Below are positions 28,857-37,470 of a DNA stretch of 63,360 nucleotides, one piece after another. Within the stretch, counting starts at the first letter, position 1. The number at the start of each line of letters is the position of its first letter. The notes under the pieces were generated by a model. The model made no database searches. It was not told where the DNA came from and saw nothing but the letters and a program-made list of their open reading frames with translations. Source of the stretch: Mesorhizobium tianshanense. GTDB lineage: Bacteria > Pseudomonadota > Alphaproteobacteria > Rhizobiales > Rhizobiaceae. Both the position numbers and the translations under genes were made by a program. The stretch lies in the NCBI RefSeq assembly GCF_007830515.1, contig NZ_VLKT01000047.1:1-63360 (forward strand). Reading direction: 5' to 3'.

Positions 28857-29691
28857 GGAGGGGCTGTTGAGATCCCGCGCGACGGAGCTTGCCACGGCGC
28901 TCGAAAACATGATCCGAGATCGGAGCCTTCCGCCGGGCGCAAGGCTGCCGACACATCGCGCGCTTGCGTATCAACATGGCGTGGCGCTCAACACGGCTTC
29001 CCATGCGGTGCGTCTGCTGACCGCCCGCGGTCTGGTCGTGGGAGAGGTCGGACGCGGCACCTTCGTGCGCTCGCCGCACCACTTCGACGCTAGTGCGTTC
29101 GATCTCCAACACACCGCCACATCGATCGATCTTTCGCGCAACGTCCTGCCATTGCCGGGCTTGGCGGAGCGGTTCGAGGGGGCGGCTCGCAAAGTGCTGA
29201 GACGCGAACGCGCATCTCTCTTGGACTACCATCCCCACGCCGGGCGGATGAGCGACCGTGCTGCGGCTGCTCGCTGGCTATCACGCAATGGGCATCTGCC
29301 CGACGACCCTTCTCGCATTATCTGCAGGGCCCAGCATGCACTCACCGTGGCGCTGATGGCGACGACTCGCCCAAGTGACACGGTCGCGGTCGAGAATTTG
29401 ACTTGGCCCGGCATCCAGGCCGACGTGCAGGCGCTGCTGGAGCCGATCCTCAAGGCCGACGGCTTTTCGACCGAACAATGGGACGCCTTGCCGGGGCGGC
29501 CCAATCTGATCGGCGATGCAACGCCGCTCGTCGCAAAAAGTTGCTTTGATTGGCTTCTTGCTCAGACCCGCTTCTTGCTCAGAAATGTGTCGTCAGTGCG
29601 GACGCCGAAGCCGGCGAGGCTTGCGCAAAAGCGCAGACCTATTGGTTTGCCGGGTCGGTCTCAGCCTCATAAGCCATGCGAACGACTGTGA
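28855..29691 (+). pseudogene. Truncated MocR/PdxR-type regulator
   Basis: The N-terminal 75 residues form a good GntR winged helix (LPPGARLPTHRALAYQHGVALNTASHAV, wing GEVGRGTFV). A linker and the beginning of a class I aminotransferase-like domain follow (LDYHPHAGRMSDRAAAARWL, then DPSRIICRAQHALTVALMA). After about residue 190 the protein changes to unrelated sequence and stops at 278 residues, whereas MocR proteins have about 450-500 and need the PLP lysine that is missing here. The DNA-binding half may still be made. Its last bases overlap a small opposite-strand gene. Confidence 0.75.
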
Positions 29692-29893
29692 TTAGGACAT
29701 ACACCGACGGCACAGCAAAAATCACGCCGAGGATCAGCGCCGCGGTTCCCGTGAGGCCGAGCGTTTCGGCAATCGCCCAATAGACGATTCCGATGCAGAT
29801 GAGCGCCTGCACAGAGAGGAACAATGCGGCTGCGGCCGCGCAAGACAGGGTTTTGACTGTTTTGATGCGTTGCATTGAAAATATTCCGAACAT
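29639..29893 (-). CDS. Small membrane protein of unknown function
   Basis: The 84-residue frame encodes two clear hydrophobic segments (about residues 15-38 and 46-70), separated by a short polar loop and followed by an acidic C-terminus. A basic N-terminus suggests the in/out/in topology of small inner-membrane proteins. The true start may be the ATG seven codons in. The frame looks coding because hydrophobic and charged residues are well sorted. It overlaps the end of the truncated MocR frame on the other strand and lies 90 bp downstream of a co-oriented secreted-protein frame. I do not recognise a family. Confidence 0.5.
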   Translation of the reverse strand: MFGIFSMQRIKTVKTLSCAAAAALFLSVQALICIGIVYWAIAETLGLTGTAALILGVIFAVPSVYVLITVVRMAYEAETDPANQ

Positions 29894-29983
29894 GACGCGG
29901 CCGATGGACGGCCGACAGCCGCCGCACGGGTCGCGACGCGAAAAAGGGATGGGCTGGAAAAGTGCGGTCCAAGACCGCTCAGG

Positions 29984-30367
29984 TCAGGTGGACGGCGGCG
30001 CGCGGGGCTGGTTGGCACTTGCCTGCGGCGCAGGCACGGTCGCCGACGCAGCCACTGCCGAAACCGGCAAAGCTTGGTCGAGCAGGAGGAAAGCAGCTTC
30101 CGGCGGAAGCGCGCCCGGATTGCCGCCCGCGAATTTGATCGGGATCGGCCGGCCGGTGCGAATTTCGAGAGCTTGTGTCTTGCCGCGCAGCAGCGCAACC
30201 GCATCGCCCTGCCGGGCCATGCTGATGCTGGCGCCGCCCGACACGGCGGTCGTGGATGCTGTCGCCTCCGACTGGACCAGGCACAACAGCGACAGCAGCA
30301 GCAGGGCCATCAGGCCCGAGCAGGCTGTCATTATCGGCGAAGCAGGTGTCCTGGTGCGCTTGATCAA
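29984..30367 (-). CDS. Putative secreted small protein
   Basis: This 127-residue frame begins with a basic stretch and a hydrophobic core (LMALLLLSLLCLVQS) ending near AxA-type residues, which is a plausible Sec signal peptide. The mature part includes IRTGRPIPIKFAGGNPGALPP and a Pro/Ala-rich tail. It sits 90 bp upstream of, and in the same direction as, the small membrane protein frame, so the two could form a small unit. No family recognised. It may be a chance frame next to the broken aldehyde dehydrogenase. Confidence 0.38.
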   Translation of the reverse strand: MIKRTRTPASPIMTACSGLMALLLLSLLCLVQSEATASTTAVSGGASISMARQGDAVALLRGKTQALEIRTGRPIPIKFAGGNPGALPPEAAFLLLDQALPVSAVAASATVPAPQASANQPRAPPST

Positions 30368-30439
30368 AAGGCGCGGTCTCCGAAATCTGCTACCGCCCTA
30401 TCGTACGAGGACAAAAAAGGAAAGCTTCCGCGAAGTCCG

Positions 30440-31085
30440 ATTGCCACGCTTGGAGCGAAGCCATCACCAACCGATAAATGGCGGACTTTCTCCACGAACT
30501 TCTCGGCGAACTCATCATGAACGCCCGACTGGACGTAAAGGCGATTCGCCGAAACGCAGGTCTGGCCGGCGGAACTTCGCCTGGATCGCACCGTCAACGG
30601 CAACGTCGACATCGGCGTCATCGAAGACGATGAACGGTGCATTGCCGCCGAGTTCGAGGCTGACCTTCTTGATCTGGTCCGAGCACTGGCGCATCAGCAG
30701 CCGCCCGACTTCGGTCGATCCGGTGAAGCTGATCTTGCGGACCTTGGGATTGGCGCAGAGTTCGCAGCCAACCGCATCACCTTCGGACGCATAGATCAGG
30801 TTGACAACGCCCTCGGGAAAGCCGGCCTGATGGGCGAGGGCGAACATTGCGCCAGCCACGAGCGGCGTCTGTTTAGCGGGCTTGAGCACGATCGTGCAGC
30901 CCGCCGCCAAGGCCGACGAGATCTTGCGCGCCACCATGGAAGCGGGGAAATTCCATGGCGTGATCGTGCCGACGACGCCGATGGGCTGCTTGATCACCAG
31001 CATCCGGCGGTCTGTCGACGGTGCCGAGATCGTCTTGCCGTAGATACGATTGGCCTCTTCGCGCCGATAAGCGGCCCTCCGCGCG
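30440..31085 (-). pseudogene. Broken aldehyde dehydrogenase (semialdehyde type)
   Basis: Minus-strand frames give the middle of a GabD-like dehydrogenase: EEANRIYGKTI, TPWNFPASMVARKIS, FTGSTEVGR, the catalytic glutamate in LELGGNAPF. Near 30570 the frame shifts, losing a few residues, and continues as AGQTCVSANRLYV with the catalytic cysteine, ending at VGDGFAPSVAIG. About 100 N-terminal residues and the whole C-terminal third are missing. It is therefore an inactive remnant. It is a different lineage from the intact dehydrogenase at 13809-15287, judging by the sequence differences. Confidence 0.85.
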
Positions 31086-31161
31086 CCCAGTTGATTTCGG
31101 CGGAGCCTCGTTGATCTTACAGGTCGAGGCCGCGCTGCGGCGGGCACTTCGCTACCTACCT

Positions 31162-31774
31162 TCATCGCCCAGCGAGGGCTCGTGCCAAGAGCTCGCCCGC
31201 GCGACCGGCGGCCTCAAGCCCCTTGCGTGTGCCCTCCAAGTCGGCGGCGTTCTCTTCCTCATTCAGTTTCCATGCTCCCTCGAGGCGCTCGACACGAAAT
31301 TCCAGACCGACAATGCCCCGCATCATCCTGTCGATATATGCTTGCGGCGCATCCGACACGCTCCAGGGCGCTGTGCGTGTGGCCTCGTGCAGGTCCGTCA
31401 GGTCCTCAACCTGGCTCCGCAGCCAGGCCTTATCCTCAATCGCCGTCAAGCTTCCGTGCGCGTGTATGGCGATATAGAGCCATGTGGGAACGACCTTTCC
31501 CGTCTCGCGCTTGGTCGGATACCACTCCGGCGACATGTAGGTGTGAGGGCCCTGAAAAATCGCGAGACTGGCGTTGCCCTCTGGTACCCGCCAAACGCGC
31601 GACGTGGGCCGCGAGGATCAGGCGTCCATCCGGAGCCTGCCGCGCGATGGTCGGCACATGCGTGGCCTCGATGCCTGCAGGCGTTGGCGTAACGATTGTG
31701 GCGAAGCCGATCTCGCGGATCGCGGCCAGAAGCACTTCGGGGCGGTCTTCGACAGATCGACGGGGCCGGTACAT
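31162..31774 (-). pseudogene. Frameshifted PaiB-family FMN-binding protein
   Basis: Two overlapping minus-strand frames together spell a PaiB-type protein. The first encodes MYRPRRSVEDRPE to LILAAHVAR. The second resumes at WRVPEGNASLAIFQGPHTYMS, with SPEWYPTKRETGKVVPTW, and runs to a normal C-terminus. The join near 31600 has lost some bases (a family-typical residue group between HVAR and LWR is absent) and shifts the frame. PaiB proteins have a flavin-reductase-like split barrel and were named as negative regulators in Bacillus. An intact paralogue lies at 44568-45212. Confidence 0.85.
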
Positions 31775-31798
31775 CTAAGCTTCTCTCGACTGCGCGGC

Positions 31799-32539
31799 TT
31801 AAGCAGGGGTGGACGTATTCAACCCAGCGATTTCGATCTGGGCATCTGGGCACAGTGCCTCAATCACTCCGCTCAATTGCGCCCCAGCGGCCCTCAACCG
31901 CTCCGAAGGCATGGGCTCGAGCGCCTCGAGTACAAGCCAAAGGGAACGCGAAGCGGCCGTCACCATAGTCCGCCGCCCCTGCCGCCAGTTCCAGCGGCGG
32001 CAGGTGACTCCGGCGTCATCGCACCAGACGACTTCTCCCGGCTCAGGATGCTCGGTGACCGGTTCGCCTTGCTGGACGGTGTCGAACGGCTCCGCCCCCG
32101 TTGCGATCAGAAGTCTCGGAAGACCCTGATAGTGATCCAGGTCTTCACCCCCAACCGGAACGCCGTAGAGCAAGCTGACGGCGTTGTAGGCATCCACCAG
32201 GGGGGAAATCCGTGGCAATGAGCCATCCTTGCGAATTCGCTTGAGAAGCGCCGCAGCCGAGCAGGGTGTTCGATTAGCGTTGGCACCGAAGGCCCTGTAG
32301 GCTTCGGCCCAGGCTGCAAGATGCGCATCCCGTTGGGCATCGTCGCCAAGCGCGGCCTGCTCCGCGGCCGCGATCGCGTCGGCGAGCGCCGGGGCCTGCG
32401 GCACGCCGACTTCCGCGTTTCGCACGACGATGCTCAGCAAGTGAAAGTCCGGGTGCCGGGCGTAAATCTCGGGGGCGATCATGGGCGTGAAGGACATGGG
32501 CTGCACCGTGCTGGGGGAAGGCTCTTCGCTGCGGTTCAT
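31799..32539 (-). CDS. B3/B4 tRNA-binding domain protein
   Basis: This 246-residue protein corresponds to the B3/B4 domain found in the beta subunit of phenylalanyl-tRNA synthetase, as a free-standing protein. Seen here are PCSAAALLKRIRKDGSLPRISPLVDAYN and LLYGVPVGGEDLDHY, which are typical of the stand-alone group, plus EVVWCDDAGVTCRRWNWRQG near the C-terminus. Stand-alone B3/B4 proteins are thought to edit mischarged tRNA or bind an amino acid. The gene overlaps the end of the upstream transsulfuration enzyme gene by 4 bp, so the two are coupled and a shared amino-acid role is likely. Confidence 0.85.
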   Translation of the reverse strand: MNRSEEPSPSTVQPMSFTPMIAPEIYARHPDFHLLSIVVRNAEVGVPQAPALADAIAAAEQAALGDDAQRDAHLAAWAEAYRAFGANANRTPCSAAALLKRIRKDGSLPRISPLVDAYNAVSLLYGVPVGGEDLDHYQGLPRLLIATGAEPFDTVQQGEPVTEHPEPGEVVWCDDAGVTCRRWNWRQGRRTMVTAASRSLWLVLEALEPMPSERLRAAGAQLSGVIEALCPDAQIEIAGLNTSTPA

Positions 32540-33726
32540 TTAGGGCGATATCCAACATCGCGGGCAAGGCGGACGCCCCGGAAGGCGCCGGGTCGTCCGG
32601 CCACCGACAAAGCCTGATCGAGGTCGTCGATGATGTCCTGGGGATGCTCGAGCCCGACGGAGAGTCGCAAGAGCCCCGACGGAGCCATCGACCTCGGCCC
32701 TTCGACGGAAGCCCGGTGCTCGATCAGCGAGTGCGTGCCCCCAAGGCTCGTGGCCCGCACCACGAGTTTGAGCCGGCCAGCAACCGCCACGGCGGCCTCG
32801 GCACCGCCGCCGACGATGAAGGAAAGCATGGCGCCATAGCCCGACATCTGCCGCCCGGCCAACGCATGCCCCGGGTCGCCCGGTAGGCCGGGAAAGAGGA
32901 CGGCCTCGACAGCGGGATGCTTTCGCAACGCTTCGGCGACCTTTTGAGCGCCCTCGCAATGGGCTCGCATACGAACCGGCAAGGTCTGCAGCCCGCGCAG
33001 CGCAAGCCAGCAGTCGAACGGAGCGGCGGCGGTGCCCTTGTGCTTCTGGATCATGCGCAACGGGCGTTCCAGTGGCGATGCGTCCGGCAGGACGACGACC
33101 CCTGCCATCAGGTCGGAGTGGCCGCCGATGTATTTTGTTGCTGAATGCATGACGGCATCAGCCCCAAGTTCGAACGGGCGCTGTAGGATCGGTGTCGCCC
33201 AGGTATTGTCCACCACCGCGAGCGCACCGGCCTCGTGCGCAATATTGCAAGCCGCGCGGACATCCACGACACGGATGAGCGGATTCGAGGGGGTCTCGAT
33301 CCAAACGAGGCCGGTGGGCGCGGCACCGACGGCCGCGCGCAACGCGTCCATGTCGCGCATGTCAACGGCGACGAAGTCGAACCGGTGCCCGATGTCGGTT
33401 TCATCGATCAGCGATCGGATACCAAAATACATGTCGTCCGGCACGATGATGCGATTACCCTTGCGGGGATACGCCTCGAACACTGCAGTAATCGCGGCCA
33501 TGCCGGAGGAAAAGGCGACAGCGGCCTGGCCGCCTTCGAGTGCCGCCATCGCCGTCTCGAACGCGTGCCGAGTCGGGTTGTCATCCCGGATGTATTCGTA
33601 GCCCGACGGGAAGGATCCGTCCGCACCGCGCTCGAAGGTCGTACTGGGATGCAAAGGGATGGTGACGGCCCCGGTGGAAGGGTCGACGCCGCGACCCGCA
33701 TGTATTGCCTTGGTTTCTAAGTGCAT
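32536..33726 (-). CDS. Transsulfuration-family PLP enzyme (cystathionine gamma-synthase/lyase type)
   Basis: The 396-residue enzyme has the Cys/Met metabolism PLP fold: YEYIRDDNPTRHAFE at the N-terminal tetramer contact, FSSGMAAITAV, the aspartate in VVDNTWATP, and the PLP lysine in SATKYIGGHSD. The C-terminal SLGGTHSLIEHRAS is typical of gamma-synthase and gamma-lyase enzymes. It could make cystathionine or cleave a sulfur amino acid. The motifs do not decide. It is the first gene of a two-gene unit with the B3/B4 protein, and a fragment of a drug/metabolite transporter gene lies just upstream. Confidence 0.9.
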   Translation of the reverse strand: MHLETKAIHAGRGVDPSTGAVTIPLHPSTTFERGADGSFPSGYEYIRDDNPTRHAFETAMAALEGGQAAVAFSSGMAAITAVFEAYPRKGNRIIVPDDMYFGIRSLIDETDIGHRFDFVAVDMRDMDALRAAVGAAPTGLVWIETPSNPLIRVVDVRAACNIAHEAGALAVVDNTWATPILQRPFELGADAVMHSATKYIGGHSDLMAGVVVLPDASPLERPLRMIQKHKGTAAAPFDCWLALRGLQTLPVRMRAHCEGAQKVAEALRKHPAVEAVLFPGLPGDPGHALAGRQMSGYGAMLSFIVGGGAEAAVAVAGRLKLVVRATSLGGTHSLIEHRASVEGPRSMAPSGLLRLSVGLEHPQDIIDDLDQALSVAGRPGAFRGVRLARDVGYRPK

Positions 33727-33737
33727 CGAGAACCTCC

Positions 33738-34125
33738 TTAGCTGGATTTGAGAAGGAAGATCGCAGGGATGACCAGAAGCAGTCCGATTGCCTGGGATCT
33801 CGAACGCCGCTCCCGCAGAGCGGCGATGGCCAGAAAAATCGTCGCGACGGGATAGAGCGAGGCGATGGTCGAGGTTTCCGCAAGCCCTCCGGTGGCGAAT
33901 GCCATCATGAGCAGCAGGTTTGCCGTTCTATCCAGAAGACCTGCCCCGGCGGCGATGCCCAGGGAGCGCGGGTGCATCGCCTCACCTCGGCACCTCAGCG
34001 TCACGGCGACCGTTGCCACAAACGCCGTAGCGCGGACGAGCAGCACGCCCCTGATGCCCCCGCCTGCCGCGTCGACCCGGTCGAGCCCGATGAAGAAGAG
34101 GCCAGGCTTGCGGCCATCACGCTCA
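33738..34125 (-). pseudogene. C-terminal remnant of an EamA/DMT-family transporter
   Basis: The minus-strand frame has GLFFIGLDRVDAAGG, then hydrophobic segments LLVRATAFVATVAVTL, GIAAGAGLLDRTANLLLMMAF, TIASLYPVATIFLAIAAL and AIGLLLVIPAIFLL. These are the last four membrane helices of a drug/metabolite transporter. Upstream of 34125 the sequence is unrelated and no N-terminal half is found, so it cannot make a full ten-helix carrier. It lies divergent to the XRE-cupin regulator and may once have been its target together with the downstream enzymes. Confidence 0.75.
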
Positions 34126-34292
34126 TGCGCCGAACAATGCGGAATGAAGCGCGCCCGAATGTCGATGCACGTCCGCTCGCCCGATTGCCGGCCGAGCATC
34201 CTGCTGAGAAGTCATGGTCTTGCGAGCGCCGGGCGGGGCCATCCTCGTCGATCCTTGGGGCTTGAGACGGCGCGGTTGAACTGTCAGCACCG

Positions 34293-34342
34293 GTCATTAT
34301 AGTGACCGTATGCGATGCGTTAGTGGAAGTCAATATAATGAC
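34293..34342 (+). promoter_or_regulatory. Two palindromic operators before the XRE-cupin gene
   Basis: GTCATTATAGTGAC (34293-34306) and GTCAATATAATGAC (34329-34342) both fit GTCAnTATAnTGAC and are palindromic except for the variable positions. They are 36 bp apart centre to centre, and the second covers the ATG at 34338. They are probably the autoregulatory sites of the XRE-cupin protein and may control the divergent minus-strand genes too. Confidence 0.65.
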
Positions 34343-34937
34343 CGACGATGAAACAGCAGCGGCAACGGAGAGGCAACTTGGGACGGCACTATCGTTGAGG
34401 GTGCAGCATCTGCGCCGGGCCCAGAACTTGAGTCTGGATGGACTTGCTACGCTCTCCGGCCTGTCGAAGGGCACCGTCGTGGCCATCGAACAGGGAAAGG
34501 CCAATCCGAGCATCGGCGTGTTGTGCCGGCTGGCGGTCGCCTTCTCTCTGTCAGTTACCGATCTGTTGGGCGCGTCATCCGAGGAGGTCTCGGTTGGTCC
34601 GATAGAGCGGACCAACCCCGCAACACTTTGGAAAACACCGCAGGGAAGCGAGGCGAAATTGGAAGCCTCGACCTCAGGCCGGACGATGTTCGAGATCTGG
34701 TCCTGGACGATTGTGCCTGGCGACGTTCATCGCTCGGACGCTCACAGCCGGGGCACCCGTGAGCTTCTTTCGGTCGTGCGAGGAAGTCTCAAGCTCACAG
34801 TCGGCTCAGAGACTATGACATTGCAGGCCGGCGAAGCCGCGCGACTCGTAACCGATCAGCCGCACTCCTATGCTGCCGCGGACGATCAGCCTGTTTCGTT
34901 TTCAATGGCTATACTCGAACGCGGAGAGGAGACATGA
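34338..34937 (+). CDS. XRE-cupin transcriptional regulator
   Basis: The 199-residue protein has an N-terminal helix-turn-helix (SLDGLATLSGLSKGTVVAIEQGKANPSIGVL, about residues 25-65) and a C-terminal cupin barrel with TIVPGDVHRSDAHSRGTRELLSVV and LQAGEAARLVTDQPHSY. This resembles regulators such as SutR or PuuR that sense small metabolites in the cupin. ATG 34338 has GGAAG eight bases upstream. A GTG at 34302 is the alternative. The gene diverges from a decayed EamA transporter and the transsulfuration and B3/B4 genes, which makes regulation of amino-acid export or metabolism likely. Two palindromes lie in its promoter. Confidence 0.85.
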   Translation: MTDDETAAATERQLGTALSLRVQHLRRAQNLSLDGLATLSGLSKGTVVAIEQGKANPSIGVLCRLAVAFSLSVTDLLGASSEEVSVGPIERTNPATLWKTPQGSEAKLEASTSGRTMFEIWSWTIVPGDVHRSDAHSRGTRELLSVVRGSLKLTVGSETMTLQAGEAARLVTDQPHSYAAADDQPVSFSMAILERGEET

Positions 34938-35021
34938 CCCATCCGTCGTGATCGGCTTCGGATCGATGTGGCTCGTGGGCAACCGCCATCGTGGCAATCG
35001 CGCAAGACATCCGGCGGCGGC

Positions 35022-37418
35022 TCAAGGGAGCGACTTCAAATAGCGAATGCAACGTCCGGCACTGACCGCCTGCGCCGCATGCGCGATGGCATTCGCATCG
35101 AGTCCGTGGTGACGATAAAGTTCTGAAATCGTGCCGGTCTGGCCAAAATGCTCGACCCCCAGAGCCTTGACGCGATGACCGTTCACGCCGCCGATCCAGG
35201 CGAGCGTCACAGGGTGACCATCGATCACGGTGACGATCCCGCAATCGCGCGACAGCGGCGCCAGCAGGCGCTCGATGTGGCTCGTCGCGTCGACTGTTCC
35301 GCGCTGCCGGGCACGCTCCGCGGCCTGCCAGCCCGCATTGAGCCGATCAGCGGATGTAATCGCCAACAGCCCGACATCGCGCCGGTCTTCCGCCAGAAGA
35401 CCCGTCGCGGCAATCGCTTCCGGCGCGACCACGCCCTGGTAGGCGATGATAACGCTGGCGTTCGGTCCGGGCGGGCGCAGCCAATAGGCACCGTTGACGA
35501 TGTCGCGCGCCAGCTCCGCACCTATGTCGCGATGAGGCTGCTCCAGCGGTCGGGTGGACAGGCGCAGATAGACCGATCCGCCCGTCTGATCACGCAGCCA
35601 CGTCGTTTCATCGGGATCGCCCTCGCCGTTCCGCTGCATGTAGTCGAAGGCGAAACGCATGATCACCGCGAGCTCATCTACGAAGGCTGGCTCGAAGGCG
35701 CAAAGCCCGTCCTGCGCCATGCCGATCAGCGGCGTGCCGATCGACTGGTGCGCTCCTCCCTCAGAGGCGAGGGTCACGCCGGAGGGCGTGGCGACCAGCA
35801 GAAAGCGCGCATCCTGGTAGCAGGCATAGTTCAGTTGATCGGCCGCGCGATAGATGAACGGATCATACACAGTCCCGATCGGCAGCAACCGCACGCCATT
35901 CACGGAATGCGACAGCCCCAGCGCCCCGAGCATAATCATGAGATTGGATTCGGCGATGCCGAGTTCGAGGTGCTGCCCCTTGGGGCCGAACTCCCAGGTG
36001 TAGGTTGAAGGGATACGCTCGGCCTTGAACGTATCGGCCATGCTCTCGCGGGCGAAGAGTCCGCGTCGATTGACCCAAGCGCCGAGATTGGTCGACACCG
36101 TGACGTCCGGAGAAGTCGTGACGATGCGCTCGGCGAGCGGCGTTTCACCGCGCGCAATCTCGTTGAGGATCTGGCCGAAACCCATTTGGGTTGAGACCTG
36201 CTTGCCCCCCTGTGCCGGCGCGGGCAGTGCCTCGGGAACCGGAATCCCGGGCGCGGTAAGCCGGCGTCGGCCCTCGCTGAAGAACGGCGCTTGGGCGATG
36301 AAGGCCTCTAGTTCTGCCGGAGGCAACGTCGCCGCAGCCCATTTATCCCATTCCTCGCCGGGCCGGACTCCCATCCGCTGGCGGAAGCCTTCCATCTGGG
36401 TGGGCGTCATCTGGCCGGCATGGTTGTCCTTGTGGCCGGCCAGCGGCAAGCCATTACCCTTGATCGTGTAGCAGATGAAACAGACCGGTCGGTCATGCTG
36501 CGAGGCCGCCTCGAAGGCTTCGAGAAGGCTCGGCAGGTCGTGGCCGCCCAGGTTGACCATGAGCGCTTGCAACTCGTCGTCAGAACGGCGTTCGATCAGT
36601 TCAGTGACCGGTCCCTGATCGCCAATCTCGTCGAGCAACCGTTTCCGCCACGCCGCACCACCCTGAAAGGTGAGCGCCGAATAAAGCTGGTTGGAGCACC
36701 GCTCAATCCAATCGCGCAGCTTTTCCCCTCCCGCTTCGGCAAAGGCGGCCTGCTGGAGGGAGCCATGGCGCAGGATCACCACTTCCCAGCCGAAGTTCTT
36801 GAATATCTGCTCGAAGCGCTGCCAGAGACCTTCGCGGATAACCGCATCGAGCGACTGACGGTTGTAGTCCACGATCCACCAGCAGTTCCGCAGGCCGTGC
36901 TTCCAACCCTCGATCAGAGCCTCGTAGATGTTGCCCTCGTCCATCTCGGCGTCGCCGATCAGGCTCACCATGCGCCCCTCGGGCCGACCCTTCATCCAAC
37001 CATGGGCGGACACATAGTCCTGCACGAGGGAGGAAAAGAGCGTTTGAGCGACCCCCAGGCCCACCGAGCCGGTCGAGAAATCGACATCGTCCACGTCCTT
37101 AGTCCGCGAGGGGTAACTCTGGGCGCCCTTGTAGCCGCGGAAGTTTTCGAGTTTCTCGCGCGTCTGATTCCCCGACAGATACTGAATCGCATGGAAGATC
37201 GGCGCGGCATGAGGTTTGACCGCCACCCGGTCCTGCGGACGCAGCGCAGCGTAATAGAGCGCAGTCATGATCGTGCCGAGAGAGGCGGAGGAGGCCTGGT
37301 GGCCACCAACCTTGATCTCGTCGCCTTCGCGGACGTGGTTGGCATGGTGGATAGTCCAGGCGGCAAGCCAAGAGACGCAGCGCTCGATCTGGCTGAGATA
37401 GGCGAACTTCGATGTCAT
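35022..37418 (-). CDS. Homodimeric E1-type pyruvate dehydrogenase/transketolase-like enzyme
   Basis: The 798-residue thiamine-diphosphate enzyme is related to AceE-type E1. The ThDP motif GDAEMDEGNIYEAL is followed by WWIVDYNRQSLD. VGGHQASSASLGT and FICYTIKGNGLPLAGHKDNH are characteristic. A transketolase-like pyrimidine domain follows in the second half (ESNLMIMLGALGLS), and then a C-terminal domain. AceE proteins have about 890 residues, so this belongs to a shorter relative often annotated just as transketolase. It lies 52 bp downstream of a ferredoxin-type reductase gene in the same direction. No lipoyl E2 gene is nearby, so a 2-oxoacid or sugar substrate cannot be stated. Confidence 0.82.
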   Translation of the reverse strand: MTSKFAYLSQIERCVSWLAAWTIHHANHVREGDEIKVGGHQASSASLGTIMTALYYAALRPQDRVAVKPHAAPIFHAIQYLSGNQTREKLENFRGYKGAQSYPSRTKDVDDVDFSTGSVGLGVAQTLFSSLVQDYVSAHGWMKGRPEGRMVSLIGDAEMDEGNIYEALIEGWKHGLRNCWWIVDYNRQSLDAVIREGLWQRFEQIFKNFGWEVVILRHGSLQQAAFAEAGGEKLRDWIERCSNQLYSALTFQGGAAWRKRLLDEIGDQGPVTELIERRSDDELQALMVNLGGHDLPSLLEAFEAASQHDRPVCFICYTIKGNGLPLAGHKDNHAGQMTPTQMEGFRQRMGVRPGEEWDKWAAATLPPAELEAFIAQAPFFSEGRRRLTAPGIPVPEALPAPAQGGKQVSTQMGFGQILNEIARGETPLAERIVTTSPDVTVSTNLGAWVNRRGLFARESMADTFKAERIPSTYTWEFGPKGQHLELGIAESNLMIMLGALGLSHSVNGVRLLPIGTVYDPFIYRAADQLNYACYQDARFLLVATPSGVTLASEGGAHQSIGTPLIGMAQDGLCAFEPAFVDELAVIMRFAFDYMQRNGEGDPDETTWLRDQTGGSVYLRLSTRPLEQPHRDIGAELARDIVNGAYWLRPPGPNASVIIAYQGVVAPEAIAATGLLAEDRRDVGLLAITSADRLNAGWQAAERARQRGTVDATSHIERLLAPLSRDCGIVTVIDGHPVTLAWIGGVNGHRVKALGVEHFGQTGTISELYRHHGLDANAIAHAAQAVSAGRCIRYLKSLP

Positions 37419-37470
37419 CCAAGTCTCCGCAACTGATGCGTCGCACCGGTGCTTCCGGATAGGGCTGTCT

